Shown: positions 23,712 through 32,732, counted from the stretch's first letter. The stretch is DNA of 55,208 nucleotides from CAZABS01 sp964483635 (GCA_964483635.1 CAZABS010000002.1:1-55208), one strand, 5' to 3'. Program-made: numbers and translations. Notes: generated from the sequence alone by a model not told the origin.

Positions 23712-24255
23712 AGGCTTCTTCTATTGTAGCCTGTAATTCATAGAGAGCAATACCACCAGCCACGGAAACGTTGAGTGACTCCTTTTCCCCGCGCATAGGT
23801 AGTTCCATAATAACATCTGCCAATTTGAGCGCTCGTGGCGAAAGTCCCAGTACCTCATTTCCAACCAGCAATGCCACCTTCAGAGGAAGCTGAGTGGCCA
23901 ACAATTTTCCACGTACGAAACGATAATCTTGGCTTAGAGGAGATTGTTCCAGTGCCACAATAGAATATCCGTCCTGGTGCAATCGTTTTGCTACCCTGCC
24001 CAACTCCCGAAGGTATGTCCAGGATACACTTGCTTCAGCCCCCAGCGCCGTTTTCCGGAGTTCTTTTTCAGCCACACTCAATACCAGTTGCCTCGAGCGA
24101 GCTGGTCTTGGAGAATAGCCCGAGAGGAAAACCTGCTTTACACCCGCGCCATCGGCCGATCGAAACAGCGACCCGACATTATGGGCGCTCCGCACATTAT
24201 GAATCACGAGCACAAGCTGAGCTATCTCTTCCGATTTGTACATCATTTCATCCAC
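23683..24255 (-). CDS. SpoU/TrmH-family RNA 2'-O-methyltransferase
   Basis: A 190-aa SPOUT-class methyltransferase with a trefoil-knot fold. Motif 1 is HNVRSAHNVGSLFRSADGAG (N-x-GaifR type), motif 2 is ALLVGNEVLGLS, and motif 3 is MRGEKESLNVSVAGGIALYE. It lacks the L30e-like substrate-binding extension, so it is a compact TrmH- or TrmL-like enzyme. The target, tRNA or rRNA, is not known. The first of several clustered methionines was taken as start. Confidence 0.9.
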   Translation of the reverse strand: MDEMMYKSEEIAQLVLVIHNVRSAHNVGSLFRSADGAGVKQVFLSGYSPRPARSRQLVLSVAEKELRKTALGAEASVSWTYLRELGRVAKRLHQDGYSIVALEQSPLSQDYRFVRGKLLATQLPLKVALLVGNEVLGLSPRALKLADVIMELPMRGEKESLNVSVAGGIALYELQATIEEAYANKKRSRQ

Positions 24256-24258
24256 AAC

Positions 24259-25278
24259 TTACGGGTACCTCTCAAAGAGTTCCTTGGCTTTTTCCCATAC
24301 CTCAGGAGCGCTTTGTTTTTCCTTGAGCCAATACCACCACTCGCCACCCCAGAGATAAATATCTGGAAACCCAACTTGCCGAGCATAGGTAACGTTTTCC
24401 TCGAGCAGATCGGCATTCATGGTAATATATTGTTCCTCAAGTGGAACATTGGCAACCCAGCCGTTCGCCCACGGTTCCGCCTGGAGCTCGATCACTGAAA
24501 ACTGTTCCTGATTGGTGAGAAGTCGCACGAGAGCGGCTTTGAAATGAAAGAAGGTCGGACCGACTGGATACGTAAAATAGCCAATATTTCCTTTGTAAAT
24601 CTTCCGATAGAGCGTCGTCCCAAACATATCTCCTCTTGCGGCGGCACGATACCAGAGACTGAGCTCGCCTGAATCCGTAAGGAGCACTGGGCGATCTGGA
24701 TCCAGCTTTTTTACCAGTGCCACTTCTCGATCAAGCAAGGAAACATCAAGTGCTGGGCAGTTTCCAAAAAAGACGAGAAAGGGTTCATTTTCAACCTGCC
24801 AGATCTTTATCGATGCCTCATGCTGGTACCGCCTCACTACCTGACCAATAAAGTGAAGGAGGGCATTCTCCCGATCTTCTGCTGACGTGCTCGCCCAACT
24901 TGGAATATGACACTCTGGCCAGCGTGGGACGCGTTGTCCCACAACAAGAATTAGTTCTACCTCACGCTTGGCAGCTTCGCGCACTTGCCAATCAAGATCA
25001 TGCCAGGTATATTCGCCCTTCTTTGGTTCAACGAGGTCCCAGTAAACCGGCAGCCGCATTTTTTTCACACCGATGTCATCAAGGAGTGCCTCGTACGTCG
25101 CTCGCCAATCTAGTCCGAGATCATTCGCGTAGCGCGAAGAAAATGTCATACCAAGGTGGACATCTTCACGTGGTGTACTCACCGGAAGATTGAAGTATCC
25201 AAAAAGCAAGATAGCACCTAGACATAATACCAGGAACGTTGCTCCTACCATTTTCAGAAATCCACGCCAGGCATGCAT
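24259..25278 (-). CDS. Membrane-anchored TIM-barrel glycoside hydrolase (clan GH-A-like)
   Basis: A 339-aa protein with an N-terminal transmembrane anchor (about 10-30) and a TIM barrel. It contains MRLPVYWDLVEPKKGEYTWH, a classical GH-A strand, WQVENEPF with the probable acid Glu, and IELQAEPW with the probable nucleophile Glu. Overall it resembles GH5/GH42-like hydrolases acting on beta-glycosides. The catalytic domain should face outside the membrane. It may trim host or environmental polysaccharide, or the cell's own polysaccharide; the substrate is unknown. Confidence 0.8.
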   Translation of the reverse strand: MHAWRGFLKMVGATFLVLCLGAILLFGYFNLPVSTPREDVHLGMTFSSRYANDLGLDWRATYEALLDDIGVKKMRLPVYWDLVEPKKGEYTWHDLDWQVREAAKREVELILVVGQRVPRWPECHIPSWASTSAEDRENALLHFIGQVVRRYQHEASIKIWQVENEPFLVFFGNCPALDVSLLDREVALVKKLDPDRPVLLTDSGELSLWYRAAARGDMFGTTLYRKIYKGNIGYFTYPVGPTFFHFKAALVRLLTNQEQFSVIELQAEPWANGWVANVPLEEQYITMNADLLEENVTYARQVGFPDIYLWGGEWWYWLKEKQSAPEVWEKAKELFERYP

Positions 25279-25302
25279 ATCAACTTGCGTTATTTTTTTC
25301 TG

Positions 25303-26241
25303 CTATAAAAACAACTTAATTCCCGTCGCTGTGACGGCGAGCCAAGTCCCAATCGCGATCAAAACAACGGCTACCGCCTTTTGAAACCAATCCCAAAAGA
25401 ACAGCCGCTCTTGAAAAATCTGTGGAAACCGATAGGAGAGCGGGAGCGCCATCGCCAAGAGGAATGCATATTGCACTCCATTGAGCGCCTGGATAAACGT
25501 GACTGGCCCAAGAAACGTCGCATAGGTAAGAAAAAAAGTTGCCAGCGCACCAAAAACTTTGTTGAGAATAAACCAAAATCCCGTGGTCAAATTATTCCGA
25601 TTGACTGTCGAAAAGGAGGTACATTCTGCCAGAATTGCTCGCCGAAAATCTGGAATGAGGAGAAGGGTTATCCCTCCAAGGATAAAACCAAAACGAGACC
25701 AGACAAGTCCATTTAGAAAGTCCGCATTCTTATAACCAGTTTTGAGAAAAATTAGTGAGAGCGCCATGAGTGACCCAGCCAAGAGAGTCGACTTCATGAT
25801 GGCATCAGTTTGGCGAAGTGGAAGATCAAAAGCAATCAGAAAGGCTCCAGCTAACAGGAGGAATAATGACAAAAAATGCATCGGAGAAAACGGAGCATTT
25901 GCCGCCGGACCGAAAGCGAGCGAGGCAACTCCGGCAATCACCGAAATAATGATGCCAACAAGTGGCGCAACACGAGAAATTTCACTCCGTTTAACGGCGA
26001 TATAAAAAGCTACCAGTCCGTACAAAAAAAAGACTCCGGAAATGAGGAACACCACCGCTGTCTGCCAGCGAATCGCCTGAAATCCAAACGGAATTAAAAA
26101 AACTGCAAAGAGGGAAAAGAGAGAGACAAAGAAAGCATACACCGCAGGTTCTTTAATCCGACCAGCCAAAAGAAACTTATCGAGCAGCGCCGTAACGGCA
26201 TTGAAAAAGTAAGCAACGAGTGCAAATGAAAGCCAAGCCAT
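25303..26241 (-). CDS. EamA/DMT-family transporter
   Basis: A 312-aa protein with ten predicted transmembrane helices in two five-helix halves, the drug/metabolite transporter fold. It begins MAWLSFALVAYFFNAVTALLD (trimmed here), and the second half includes PVTFIQALNGVQYAFLLAMA, both typical of EamA repeats. It probably exports or imports small metabolites; the substrate is not inferable. A TATAAT box lies 20 nt upstream. Confidence 0.85.
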   Translation of the reverse strand: MAWLSFALVAYFFNAVTALLDKFLLAGRIKEPAVYAFFVSLFSLFAVFLIPFGFQAIRWQTAVVFLISGVFFLYGLVAFYIAVKRSEISRVAPLVGIIISVIAGVASLAFGPAANAPFSPMHFLSLFLLLAGAFLIAFDLPLRQTDAIMKSTLLAGSLMALSLIFLKTGYKNADFLNGLVWSRFGFILGGITLLLIPDFRRAILAECTSFSTVNRNNLTTGFWFILNKVFGALATFFLTYATFLGPVTFIQALNGVQYAFLLAMALPLSYRFPQIFQERLFFWDWFQKAVAVVLIAIGTWLAVTATGIKLFL

Positions 26242-26261
26242 GAGTATATGTATTTGTTTTC

Positions 26262-26267
26262 ATTATA
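26262..26267 (-). promoter_or_regulatory. Candidate -10 box for the EamA-family gene
   Basis: A perfect TATAAT on the minus strand lies about 20 nt before the start at 26241. No good -35 box is found at 16-18 nt. Confidence 0.4.
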
Positions 26268-26328
26268 CTCCGAGAGGAACCGGAAACGCTACCCTCTCGA
26301 AGAACTGTGCCCTCAGAAACAGCGATGG

Positions 26329-27054
26329 TTAATCACGATGAACAATTTCCTGATAATAATGATCCACATCAGCGATCCATTTCCGAACACTCTCGGGACT
26401 ATGTGTCGCACAAGAATTCCCACATTTCCAAACAATCATTCGCTCGGGTGTCCCGCTTGATCGAAGATCACGCAACTCAACGAGCCGATTCCCAATCGTT
26501 CGTACCGCCGCTTCTGGAGTAAGCCAGCAGCCATATCCATCAGAGGTCAATCCGCGATCCCCAGCGCCACGATATCCCCAAAAATTGAAACATTCGTCAC
26601 CAGAGAGTTTCGGGGTGCGTTTTCCCCAATTTGATTCTTTTTTCCCAATTCCGACGATCAATCCTGCGATTTCACTGTCATATTTTGAAATTGCCTCTAC
26701 CATAGTCTCGATGGGAAAACCCGCTACCATGTTTCGGATCTGAACCGTTAACTTTTCAGAATCATTTCGAGAATCCTGAACCATTTCATCAGAAAGAGTC
26801 ACCACTTTCCTCAGGGCGAGCATGTCCTCACACGAGAGCGTTTCGGCTTGTACGGGCTCTTTTTGTCGACCTTCTGTTCGAGCAAAAAAGGCAAAATCAT
26901 TTCGAAGAGCACACAGATCAAGCGAGGGCTTTACGGGAGCATTCTGCTGATCAGCTCCCACCGGAACCGCCGAAAACAAAAAAAATGCTCCGGAGAGAAA
27001 CCCTCCAAAAAAAGCCGACATAAAAAAAATCCCCCTTCGAGTACTCTGACCCAT
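26329..27054 (-). CDS. Secreted or anchored lysozyme-like protein, copy A
   Basis: A 241-aa protein with an N-terminal signal or anchor helix (about 8-32) and a C-terminal lysozyme-like domain (about 115-241). The domain shows IVGIGKKESNWGKR (probable catalytic Glu), CFNFWGYRG, and WKCGNSCATHSPESVRKW. It shares these blocks and four conserved cysteines with the paralogue at 27267-28259. The Glu-Ser-x-Trp-Gly context resembles transglycosylases and glucosaminidases that cut peptidoglycan. Family assignment by eye is tentative. A promoter lies about 170-195 nt upstream. Confidence 0.7.
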   Translation of the reverse strand: MGQSTRRGIFFMSAFFGGFLSGAFFLFSAVPVGADQQNAPVKPSLDLCALRNDFAFFARTEGRQKEPVQAETLSCEDMLALRKVVTLSDEMVQDSRNDSEKLTVQIRNMVAGFPIETMVEAISKYDSEIAGLIVGIGKKESNWGKRTPKLSGDECFNFWGYRGAGDRGLTSDGYGCWLTPEAAVRTIGNRLVELRDLRSSGTPERMIVWKCGNSCATHSPESVRKWIADVDHYYQEIVHRD

Positions 27055-27196
27055 ACTGCTATCTATATCTGTGCGGATTACTCTGTTCGAGAATCTCCCC
27101 TCACTGAAGACGCAAACCCGAATCTACTCTAATACGATGATGAAGTCAATCAAAATTATCCCCAAATTATCACTTTATTGGCTCTATTAAAGCAAA

Positions 27197-27216
27197 ATCT
27201 GCCTACGCAGGCAGAT
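27197..27216 (-). terminator. Hairpin terminator after lysozyme-like copy B
   Basis: ATCTGCCT (27197-27204) pairs with AGGCAGAT (27209-27216) over a 4-nt loop. On the minus strand it is followed by TTTTG, giving a short intrinsic terminator for the upstream gene. Confidence 0.6.
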
Positions 27217-27220
27217 GAAT

Positions 27221-27249
27221 ATTATATCACGTTTATTAATTTTTTGCAA
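27221..27249 (-). promoter_or_regulatory. Promoter for lysozyme-like copy A
   Basis: On the minus strand TTGCAA (27244-27249) and a perfect TATAAT (27221-27226) are 17 nt apart. Transcription would start within the adjacent hairpin and leave a leader of about 160 nt. The rest of the 212-nt gap shows nothing else. Confidence 0.65.
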
Positions 27250-27266
27250 TACACCTCACCAACCAT

Positions 27267-28259
27267 CTAGCTTCCCTCATTAAGTTGGCTAAAGTAGAGA
27301 TCTACATCCGAAATCCATTTCCGAACACTTTCTCGACTATGACCATCACAACTATAACCACATTTCCAGACAACGAGCTTGGCTGGGGTATTCAGATTTT
27401 CTGAATGGATCAGCTTTTCCAGCCGAACGGCCACCGTATTCACGGCATCCTGGCGACTATTGAAACACGTATGCCCGCCGCTGCCCATGAGGCGCCTGAT
27501 CCCCCGATACCCCCAGTAATTGAAGCAATCTTGTCCCGCGAGCACCGGAATACGCTTTCCCCAATTTGACTCCTTTTTGGCGATACCAATGAGAAATGCG
27601 GCTACGATTCGATCTTGTTCAAGAATATACGGGAGCATATCTTCAATTGGATACCCCTTCACCAGCTCTCTGATCTTCTCGGAATATTCATCTTTGCTTG
27701 CCTCACTAAAAAACTGAAGGAAAAGATCATCGTTGGGGTCGTATTTTTCTGTCTCAGCCAAGAGTTCCTCTTTGAGCGCCGCCTTTTCAGAATCATCTCC
27801 CGAGTTTTCAACAAACGCCGCGCTACTGGCTACAACATTATCCGAAGTCGCAAAGTTTTGGATAATTCCCATTGACACCATACCAAAACTTACCCCGCCG
27901 AGCAGCGACGTGTACAAGAGTCGTTTGGGCGTACCACCAAAAACCGGGAGCAACCGTCCAAAACGTCGGATCACTCGTCGTAAGACGACATATACCCGCC
28001 GAAAAGAATGATGCCCAAATCGACGAAAGTTCTTCCAGGAAAAACTTTCTCGTGTTGGTTGGCGGAGCCTTACTGCATCGAGCTGCTTCCTCGCGTGCTG
28101 CATGCTACTCGTAACGAGAGGTTGCCGAGGGAGTGGCCGAGGTGGATCATAACGCCGACCATAGGCAATACCATCCATCAATACCTTCGCTCGAGAGATT
28201 GGCCGAATTTTTGGAGGAACAACTTCGTGCATACCGTGTTTGTTTTTGTCTTGGGTCAA
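27267..28259 (-). CDS. Membrane-anchored lysozyme-like protein, copy B
   Basis: A 330-aa protein with a long basic, arginine- and proline-rich cytoplasmic N-terminus (about 1-110), one transmembrane helix (about 113-132), and an outer lysozyme-like domain (about 195-330). Shared blocks with copy A are LIGIAKKESNWGKR, CFNYWGYRG and WKCGYSCDGHSRESVRKW, with four matching cysteines. It starts 6 nt after the stop of the CPHC thioredoxin-like gene, so a disulfide-forming partner is encoded next to it. It probably remodels peptidoglycan; the basic cytoplasmic region may bind nucleic acid, lipid or a division protein. Confidence 0.7.
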   Translation of the reverse strand: MTQDKNKHGMHEVVPPKIRPISRAKVLMDGIAYGRRYDPPRPLPRQPLVTSSMQHARKQLDAVRLRQPTRESFSWKNFRRFGHHSFRRVYVVLRRVIRRFGRLLPVFGGTPKRLLYTSLLGGVSFGMVSMGIIQNFATSDNVVASSAAFVENSGDDSEKAALKEELLAETEKYDPNDDLFLQFFSEASKDEYSEKIRELVKGYPIEDMLPYILEQDRIVAAFLIGIAKKESNWGKRIPVLAGQDCFNYWGYRGIRRLMGSGGHTCFNSRQDAVNTVAVRLEKLIHSENLNTPAKLVVWKCGYSCDGHSRESVRKWISDVDLYFSQLNEGS

Positions 28260-28265
28260 ACAATA

Positions 28266-28640
28266 TTATTCTGTCTGAATTCCCGCCTTGGTCTTGAAGA
28301 ATTTCATGACATCTGGTTCTCCCACATGACAGGTGCCATTTTCAAAAATCATGGGTACGCCCACGTCTTGCGGACTCAGCTGACATATTTTCACTGCTTC
28401 GTTCATCTGCCGCGCATGCTGCGTGTTATGCCACACTTCGAGTTTCTCAAAAGCAACTTTTTCGGCAATGTTGTTTGCCGCAAGAAATTCAGCCACCCGC
28501 TGACAATGCGGACATTCTTCGCCGTAAAAATACGTCGTGCGCGTCACATCAAATCCGGTTGAAGTATCTTCGTTCATCCCCCACACAGACAACCCAACAA
28601 CAACGAGTATCAGAATACCGACACCAAGGAATACTTTCAT
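28266..28640 (-). CDS. Membrane-anchored thioredoxin-fold protein with CPHC motif
   Basis: A 124-aa protein with an N-terminal transmembrane helix (about 4-21) and a thioredoxin-like domain. The active site is Cys43-Pro-His-Cys46 in FYGEECPHCQ, the dipeptide found in DsbA-type oxidants. The cis-proline loop is DVGVPMIF, and two further cysteines lie in KICQLS and NGTCHVG. It should act outside the membrane on disulfides. Its start overlaps the lgt stop (ATGA), and lysozyme-like copy B, with four conserved cysteines, follows after 6 nt; it is a likely substrate. Confidence 0.85.
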   Translation of the reverse strand: MKVFLGVGILILVVVGLSVWGMNEDTSTGFDVTRTTYFYGEECPHCQRVAEFLAANNIAEKVAFEKLEVWHNTQHARQMNEAVKICQLSPQDVGVPMIFENGTCHVGEPDVMKFFKTKAGIQTE

Positions 28641-29485
28641 AGTTTGAATTTAGATAGCTCTATTGTATCACGGCGCCAGAAAGAGAGGAAAAGCAGCGTT
28701 CCAATAACGGAAAGTCCTGCCGCCAATACCTGATTGAGCGTCAACCAAGAGAAAATAAGTGGGCTCCCCCTGTCTGGTGCACGGAAAAACTCTAACGCAA
28801 AGCGGATCACCCCATAGCCAATGAGAAAAAAACTCGTCAGCCATCCTGGTTTTAGCACCTTATGAGAAGCGGCAAGTCGTAGGAGCCAATACAGTACCAG
28901 CCCCTCTCCAAACGCTTCATAAAGCTGTGATGGATGTCGAAGAACAGTCGGATCACTGGGAAAATACATCCCCCACGGAACCTCCGTTGCTCGCCCAATG
29001 AGTTCCCGCCCCAGAAAATTACCCAACCGCCCAAAACCAAGTGCAATCGGGATTATTTGCACCAGCATATCTGTGAGCCGGAAGAATGGCCAGTGACGAC
29101 GACGAGCGAGCCACCACCAACCAAGCCCCCCTCCAACCACCCCACCAAAAAAACTCATCCCTCGAATTCCCGTCCAGATTTTATCGTGAACATCATAAGG
29201 AGAAATGATGCGCCACGACTCCTGCCAATATGAATCGTCACCATACACCAATACAAAACCGAGCCGAGCCCCAAGGAGCGTCCCAACCAGCCCCCAGAGC
29301 ACAATATCCGCATAATCGAGAACGGGAAAAAATTTCTGAGCAGGCAACAAAATATAACGAAAATACCACAGAGCCACACTTACTCCCAAAGCAAATGCAA
29401 GCCCGTACCAGGCGAGCGAAAAAAAATCGCCTTGCCACAAGACAGGGTCGATTGAGAGCGGCAAACGAGACCAACTCGTGTCCAT
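28637..29485 (-). CDS. lgt: Prolipoprotein diacylglyceryl transferase
   Basis: Integral membrane enzyme that attaches diacylglycerol to the lipobox cysteine of prolipoproteins. The 282-aa product has about seven transmembrane helices and the signature GRLGNFLGRELIGRATEVPW. GLVGTLLGARLGFVLVY and RHPSQLYEAFGEG are also conserved. The start at 29485 (MDTSWSRL) is chosen because the longer frame overlaps the PerM-like gene and has no family similarity. The gene lies 2 nt after the PerM-like stop and overlaps the thioredoxin-like gene. Confidence 0.95.
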   Translation of the reverse strand: MDTSWSRLPLSIDPVLWQGDFFSLAWYGLAFALGVSVALWYFRYILLPAQKFFPVLDYADIVLWGLVGTLLGARLGFVLVYGDDSYWQESWRIISPYDVHDKIWTGIRGMSFFGGVVGGGLGWWWLARRRHWPFFRLTDMLVQIIPIALGFGRLGNFLGRELIGRATEVPWGMYFPSDPTVLRHPSQLYEAFGEGLVLYWLLRLAASHKVLKPGWLTSFFLIGYGVIRFALEFFRAPDRGSPLIFSWLTLNQVLAAGLSVIGTLLFLSFWRRDTIELSKFKL

Positions 29486-29487
29486 AG

Positions 29488-30552
29488 CTAGGATGAGGCA
29501 TTGAATTCGCTGAGTTGCCCCTTGAATTCGATCGCGTATATCTCCCAGAGAGCCACAAAGAGCGAAACAATGATCGGTCCAATGATGAACCCAGGGAGTC
29601 CAAAAAATGCGATTCCACCAAGCGTCGCAAAAAACACCGTGAGTGGGTGCATCTGCGTATCTTGCCCCACTAGCTTGGGGCGAAGAATGTTGTCGATAAG
29701 TGAGATCACTCCAAACCCGACCACCAAGAGAAATACACCCTGCCATATTTGACCGAGAAAGAGGAGAATAAGCCCGGCGGGAAGCCACACAATGGCTGAA
29801 CCAATCATCGGGATAATGGAGAGGAGAATCATAAAGAGTCCCCAAATCGAGGGTGACGGAATACCGACAATCCAGAAAGCAATTCCTCCCAAAAGCCCCT
29901 GAATGACTCCTACCACGAGAGTTCCTTTGAGAGTAGCCCGACTCATGGAAACAAATTTCGAAATGAGGAGTTTCTCATGTTCATTTTTCAGTGGAGACAG
30001 TCGCATTCCCCCGGCCAGTGCATTCTTCCCATCGATGAGGAAATAATACAGGGTAAAAAACATCACGAACACCCAGAAAATAAAGTGGGTGATGCTTTGA
30101 TAGGCTGCTTGTAAGAGGCCGAGAGCGTTCTCCCCAAAACGACGGAAATCAACCATGACTTGCTCAGTATTCAGAGTCCGCTCATTAAACAAGAAGTGGA
30201 GATAGGGGGCATCATTCAGTTTTTTCACTGACTGATCGACGAGGCTCGTAAACGTCACTTCTTTACTCATCGTTTCGTACAAACTATTCGCTTCTCCAAT
30301 GGCCAAAGACAGAACAAAGAGAATCGGAGCTACAATAATAAGCGCTACGACCACACAGGTTGCCAGTGATGAAAGTGCACGATGGGCGCGCATCTTCACC
30401 TGGAAAAACTCATAGGTTGGTTTGAAGAGTGCCGCCAGAATAGCTGCGGCAATAATTGCTGTGAGGAACGGTTGGAAAATAAAAAACACCACTCCCCCGA
30501 CAATCAAGAGAATGAGAAAAAAGAAATAAATATTGAGATTGCGCGCTTCCAT
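29488..30552 (-). CDS. AI-2E/PerM-family transporter
   Basis: A 354-aa polytopic membrane protein with about eight helices. It has the PerM-family C-terminal blocks GLLGGIAFWIVGIPSPSIWG, IPMIGSAIVWLPAG, and FGLPGFIIGPIIVSLF. The family includes autoinducer-2 exporters and Na+/H+ antiporters, so the substrate is not known. It is 11 nt downstream of mutY and 2 nt upstream of lgt. Confidence 0.93.
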   Translation of the reverse strand: MEARNLNIYFFFLILLIVGGVVFFIFQPFLTAIIAAAILAALFKPTYEFFQVKMRAHRALSSLATCVVVALIIVAPILFVLSLAIGEANSLYETMSKEVTFTSLVDQSVKKLNDAPYLHFLFNERTLNTEQVMVDFRRFGENALGLLQAAYQSITHFIFWVFVMFFTLYYFLIDGKNALAGGMRLSPLKNEHEKLLISKFVSMSRATLKGTLVVGVIQGLLGGIAFWIVGIPSPSIWGLFMILLSIIPMIGSAIVWLPAGLILLFLGQIWQGVFLLVVGFGVISLIDNILRPKLVGQDTQMHPLTVFFATLGGIAFFGLPGFIIGPIIVSLFVALWEIYAIEFKGQLSEFNASS

Positions 30553-30563
30553 AAACGATTGAC

Positions 30564-31547
30564 TCAGAGGAGCCGTATAGCCTTATTATACTCGATACGT
30601 GCCTTTTTAGGAAAGGCTGTAAAAGTGACCCCGCCAGAGAGGATTTGGGCGTTGACGAGAGTATATCTCTTCCCCCGGAATTCCCCAACAGCCTGGGGTG
30701 GTCGTACGGAAAGCTTGAGTCCGTACTGATCACGGAAATATGCCTTGATAGCGCTTCGGCTACAGACTGTCCGTGGGAGAAAAAATGGCTTATACCCTCG
30801 TTTCGTCGTCGAGAAATACCGCTGATGACGTTCATGAAGAAAGAGGACGACGTAATCTGGTTTGGGAATAACTAATTTCGTTTTTCGTGCTTTATTCTCC
30901 TTTCGTCCACCCGTTGCGTAATACACACAATTGAGACGGAGCATACAGGCCTCACATTTTGGTCGTGCCGTGCACAAGCTCGAGCCGAAATCCATAAGAG
31001 CGGAATTCAGCCACGGAGCATCTTTCCCAAAAGCTTGATTCAAGCTGTCTTCTTGTCCCTTGACTCGTTCCTTCCCGTCGAAAAAAAATCTCCCAATCAC
31101 TCGCCGCACATTGGTATCCCAGGCGATCTCTGGTGCACCATACGCGAAACTCGCAATGGCCCTCGCTGTATAAGGTCCGATACCAGGGAGTTTTTGAAGC
31201 TCTGCTATTTCACGTGGAAAGACACTAGCGTATTGCTCTCCAATTATTTTTGCCGTAGTAAGCATGTTTCGGCCACGAGCATAGTACCCGAGTCCCTCAT
31301 AATATGGGAGGAATTCTTGCCACGAAACGCGCGCAAGTTTTTGAATCGTCGGAAATCGTCTGAGGAAACGTGTATAATACCCAATCACTCGCGATACCTG
31401 AGTTTGCTGGAGCATCACCTCCGACACCCACACTTCATAGGCTGAGATACCTTTTCTCCTCCATGGCAAATGCTCACGCCCAGATTTCTTGAAAAAATCA
31501 CGAAGTTTCCGGCGAAAGATTCGTAAAGTTGCGTCTGATATTTTCAT
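30564..31547 (-). CDS. mutY: A/G-specific adenine DNA glycosylase
   Basis: Removes adenine mispaired with 8-oxoguanine. The 327-aa product contains VSEVMLQQTQVSRVIGYY with the catalytic Glu, a helix-hairpin-helix LPGIGPYTARAIASFAYG, and AWDTNVRRV with the catalytic Asp. The [4Fe-4S] ligands are in LCTARPKCEACMLRLNC, spaced C-x5-C-x2-C-x5-C; the first spacing is one shorter than the usual x6. A C-terminal region of about 100 residues corresponds to the NUDIX-like mismatch-recognition domain. The start at 31547 overlaps the mnmA stop (ATGA). Confidence 0.95.
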   Translation of the reverse strand: MKISDATLRIFRRKLRDFFKKSGREHLPWRRKGISAYEVWVSEVMLQQTQVSRVIGYYTRFLRRFPTIQKLARVSWQEFLPYYEGLGYYARGRNMLTTAKIIGEQYASVFPREIAELQKLPGIGPYTARAIASFAYGAPEIAWDTNVRRVIGRFFFDGKERVKGQEDSLNQAFGKDAPWLNSALMDFGSSLCTARPKCEACMLRLNCVYYATGGRKENKARKTKLVIPKPDYVVLFLHERHQRYFSTTKRGYKPFFLPRTVCSRSAIKAYFRDQYGLKLSVRPPQAVGEFRGKRYTLVNAQILSGGVTFTAFPKKARIEYNKAIRLL

Positions 31548-32662
31548 TCTGGCAATATCATTACCCCTCCGCCCAAACAATACTCGCCGTCATAGAATAC
31601 CGCAAACTGACCTGCAGCCACTCCTGAGTCTTCGCCCTGAAGAAGGACTTCGAGCGTCTTCTCATCCTGCCACTGTACCTCACATGGATACTCTTTCGGT
31701 CCATGACGAAGTTTTACAGAAAGCGCTTGACCATCTTCGGGCTTCTCATGAAACCAATTAAGATCGGTCACAAAAAATCTCTCGCGTGAGCATTCCTCTC
31801 GTTCCCTCGCGTGAGAAATAGTAATTGTATTCGCCTCCGGATCTTTCGCCACGACATACCATGGACCACCCGAGAGTCCCAGCCCCTCCCGCTGACCAAT
31901 GGTGTAATACCAAAACCCGGGGTGTGTCCCCAACTTTTTTCCCGTTTCATAATCGAGGATATCCCCTGGTCGTTCACCGAGGTGGAATTTGAGAAACTCA
32001 TCAAATGGAATCTTCCCGAGGAAACAAATTCCCTGGCTGTCTTTGCGCTCCGCATTGGGAAGCTCGAATTTCCGCGCGAGCGCCCTCACCTCTTCTTTGG
32101 TGTAGCTGCCAATCGGAAAGAGCGCTCGGGAAAGTTGACTTCGGGAAAGTTGTGACAGAAAGTACGTTTGATCTTTAATTGCATCCGGAGTTTTTTTCAG
32201 AAAAAATTTTCCTGAACGCTCTCCCACTTGCGCATAATGCCCCGTCGCAACCTTATCAAAACCACCAATACCTTTATCATACCCTTCAACTCCTTTCAGT
32301 TGCTCAGGGTTCGATTTTCCGCTGAGAAAATCAAAAAATGCTCCGAACTTGATACGCGCATTGCAGAGCATATCTGGATTGGGAGTTCGACCTGCTTTCA
32401 CTTCCGCAAGCGTATACGCCACCACGCTCTCCCAGTATTCTTTTTGAAATGGCACTATTTCGAGCGGTACCCCGAGTTTTTCTGTCACTCCACGGACGTA
32501 TGCAAGATCTTCTTCCCATGGACACTCACCAAGAAACGCCAGTTCGTCCTCAAGCCAAATCTTGAGATAAAACGCGGTCACGTCAAAACCCTGGCTTTTG
32601 AGGAGCGCCAATGCCACCGAACTATCCACCCCACCTGAAACGAGAACCGCAATTTTCTGCAT
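31544..32662 (-). CDS. mnmA: tRNA-specific 2-thiouridylase
   Basis: Adds sulfur to U34 of Lys, Glu and Gln tRNAs using persulfide sulfur. The 372-aa product has the PP-loop AVLVSGGVDSSVALALL near the N-terminus, the first catalytic Cys in NPDMLCNARIKF, and the second in DSQGICFLGKIPF. HYAQV and YTIGQREGLGLSGGPWYVV are conserved. Sulfur may come from SufS, since no IscS is in the window. A promoter and a 32-nt palindrome lie upstream. It begins a tight operon with mutY, the PerM-like gene, lgt, the CPHC protein and lysozyme-like B. Confidence 0.96.
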   Translation of the reverse strand: MQKIAVLVSGGVDSSVALALLKSQGFDVTAFYLKIWLEDELAFLGECPWEEDLAYVRGVTEKLGVPLEIVPFQKEYWESVVAYTLAEVKAGRTPNPDMLCNARIKFGAFFDFLSGKSNPEQLKGVEGYDKGIGGFDKVATGHYAQVGERSGKFFLKKTPDAIKDQTYFLSQLSRSQLSRALFPIGSYTKEEVRALARKFELPNAERKDSQGICFLGKIPFDEFLKFHLGERPGDILDYETGKKLGTHPGFWYYTIGQREGLGLSGGPWYVVAKDPEANTITISHAREREECSRERFFVTDLNWFHEKPEDGQALSVKLRHGPKEYPCEVQWQDEKTLEVLLQGEDSGVAAGQFAVFYDGEYCLGGGVMILPE

Positions 32663-32665
32663 AAT

Positions 32666-32711
32666 CTATTTAAATAGAAGAAGCCGGACTTCCAATTGGA
32701 AGTCCGGCTTC
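32666..32711. repeat. Two adjacent perfect palindromes in the mnmA leader
   Basis: A 12-nt palindrome, CTATTTAAATAG (32666-32677), lies next to a 32-nt perfect palindrome (32680-32711) whose arms begin GAAGCCGGACTTCC. Both should lie in the mnmA transcript given the promoter upstream. The larger one would form a 14-bp stem with an AATT loop. The poly-T run after it on the minus strand is weak (TTCTTCTATTT), so it may be either an attenuator or the terminator of the upstream ATPase gene. Confidence 0.75.
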
Positions 32712-32732
32712 CAAGTCAACAAGGAGCTCTCG

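Noticed and set aside
29486..29845. Longer form of lgt
   Set aside because: The extra 120 residues overlap the PerM-like gene in another frame, lack hydrophobic helices typical of Lgt, and are rich in shadow composition.
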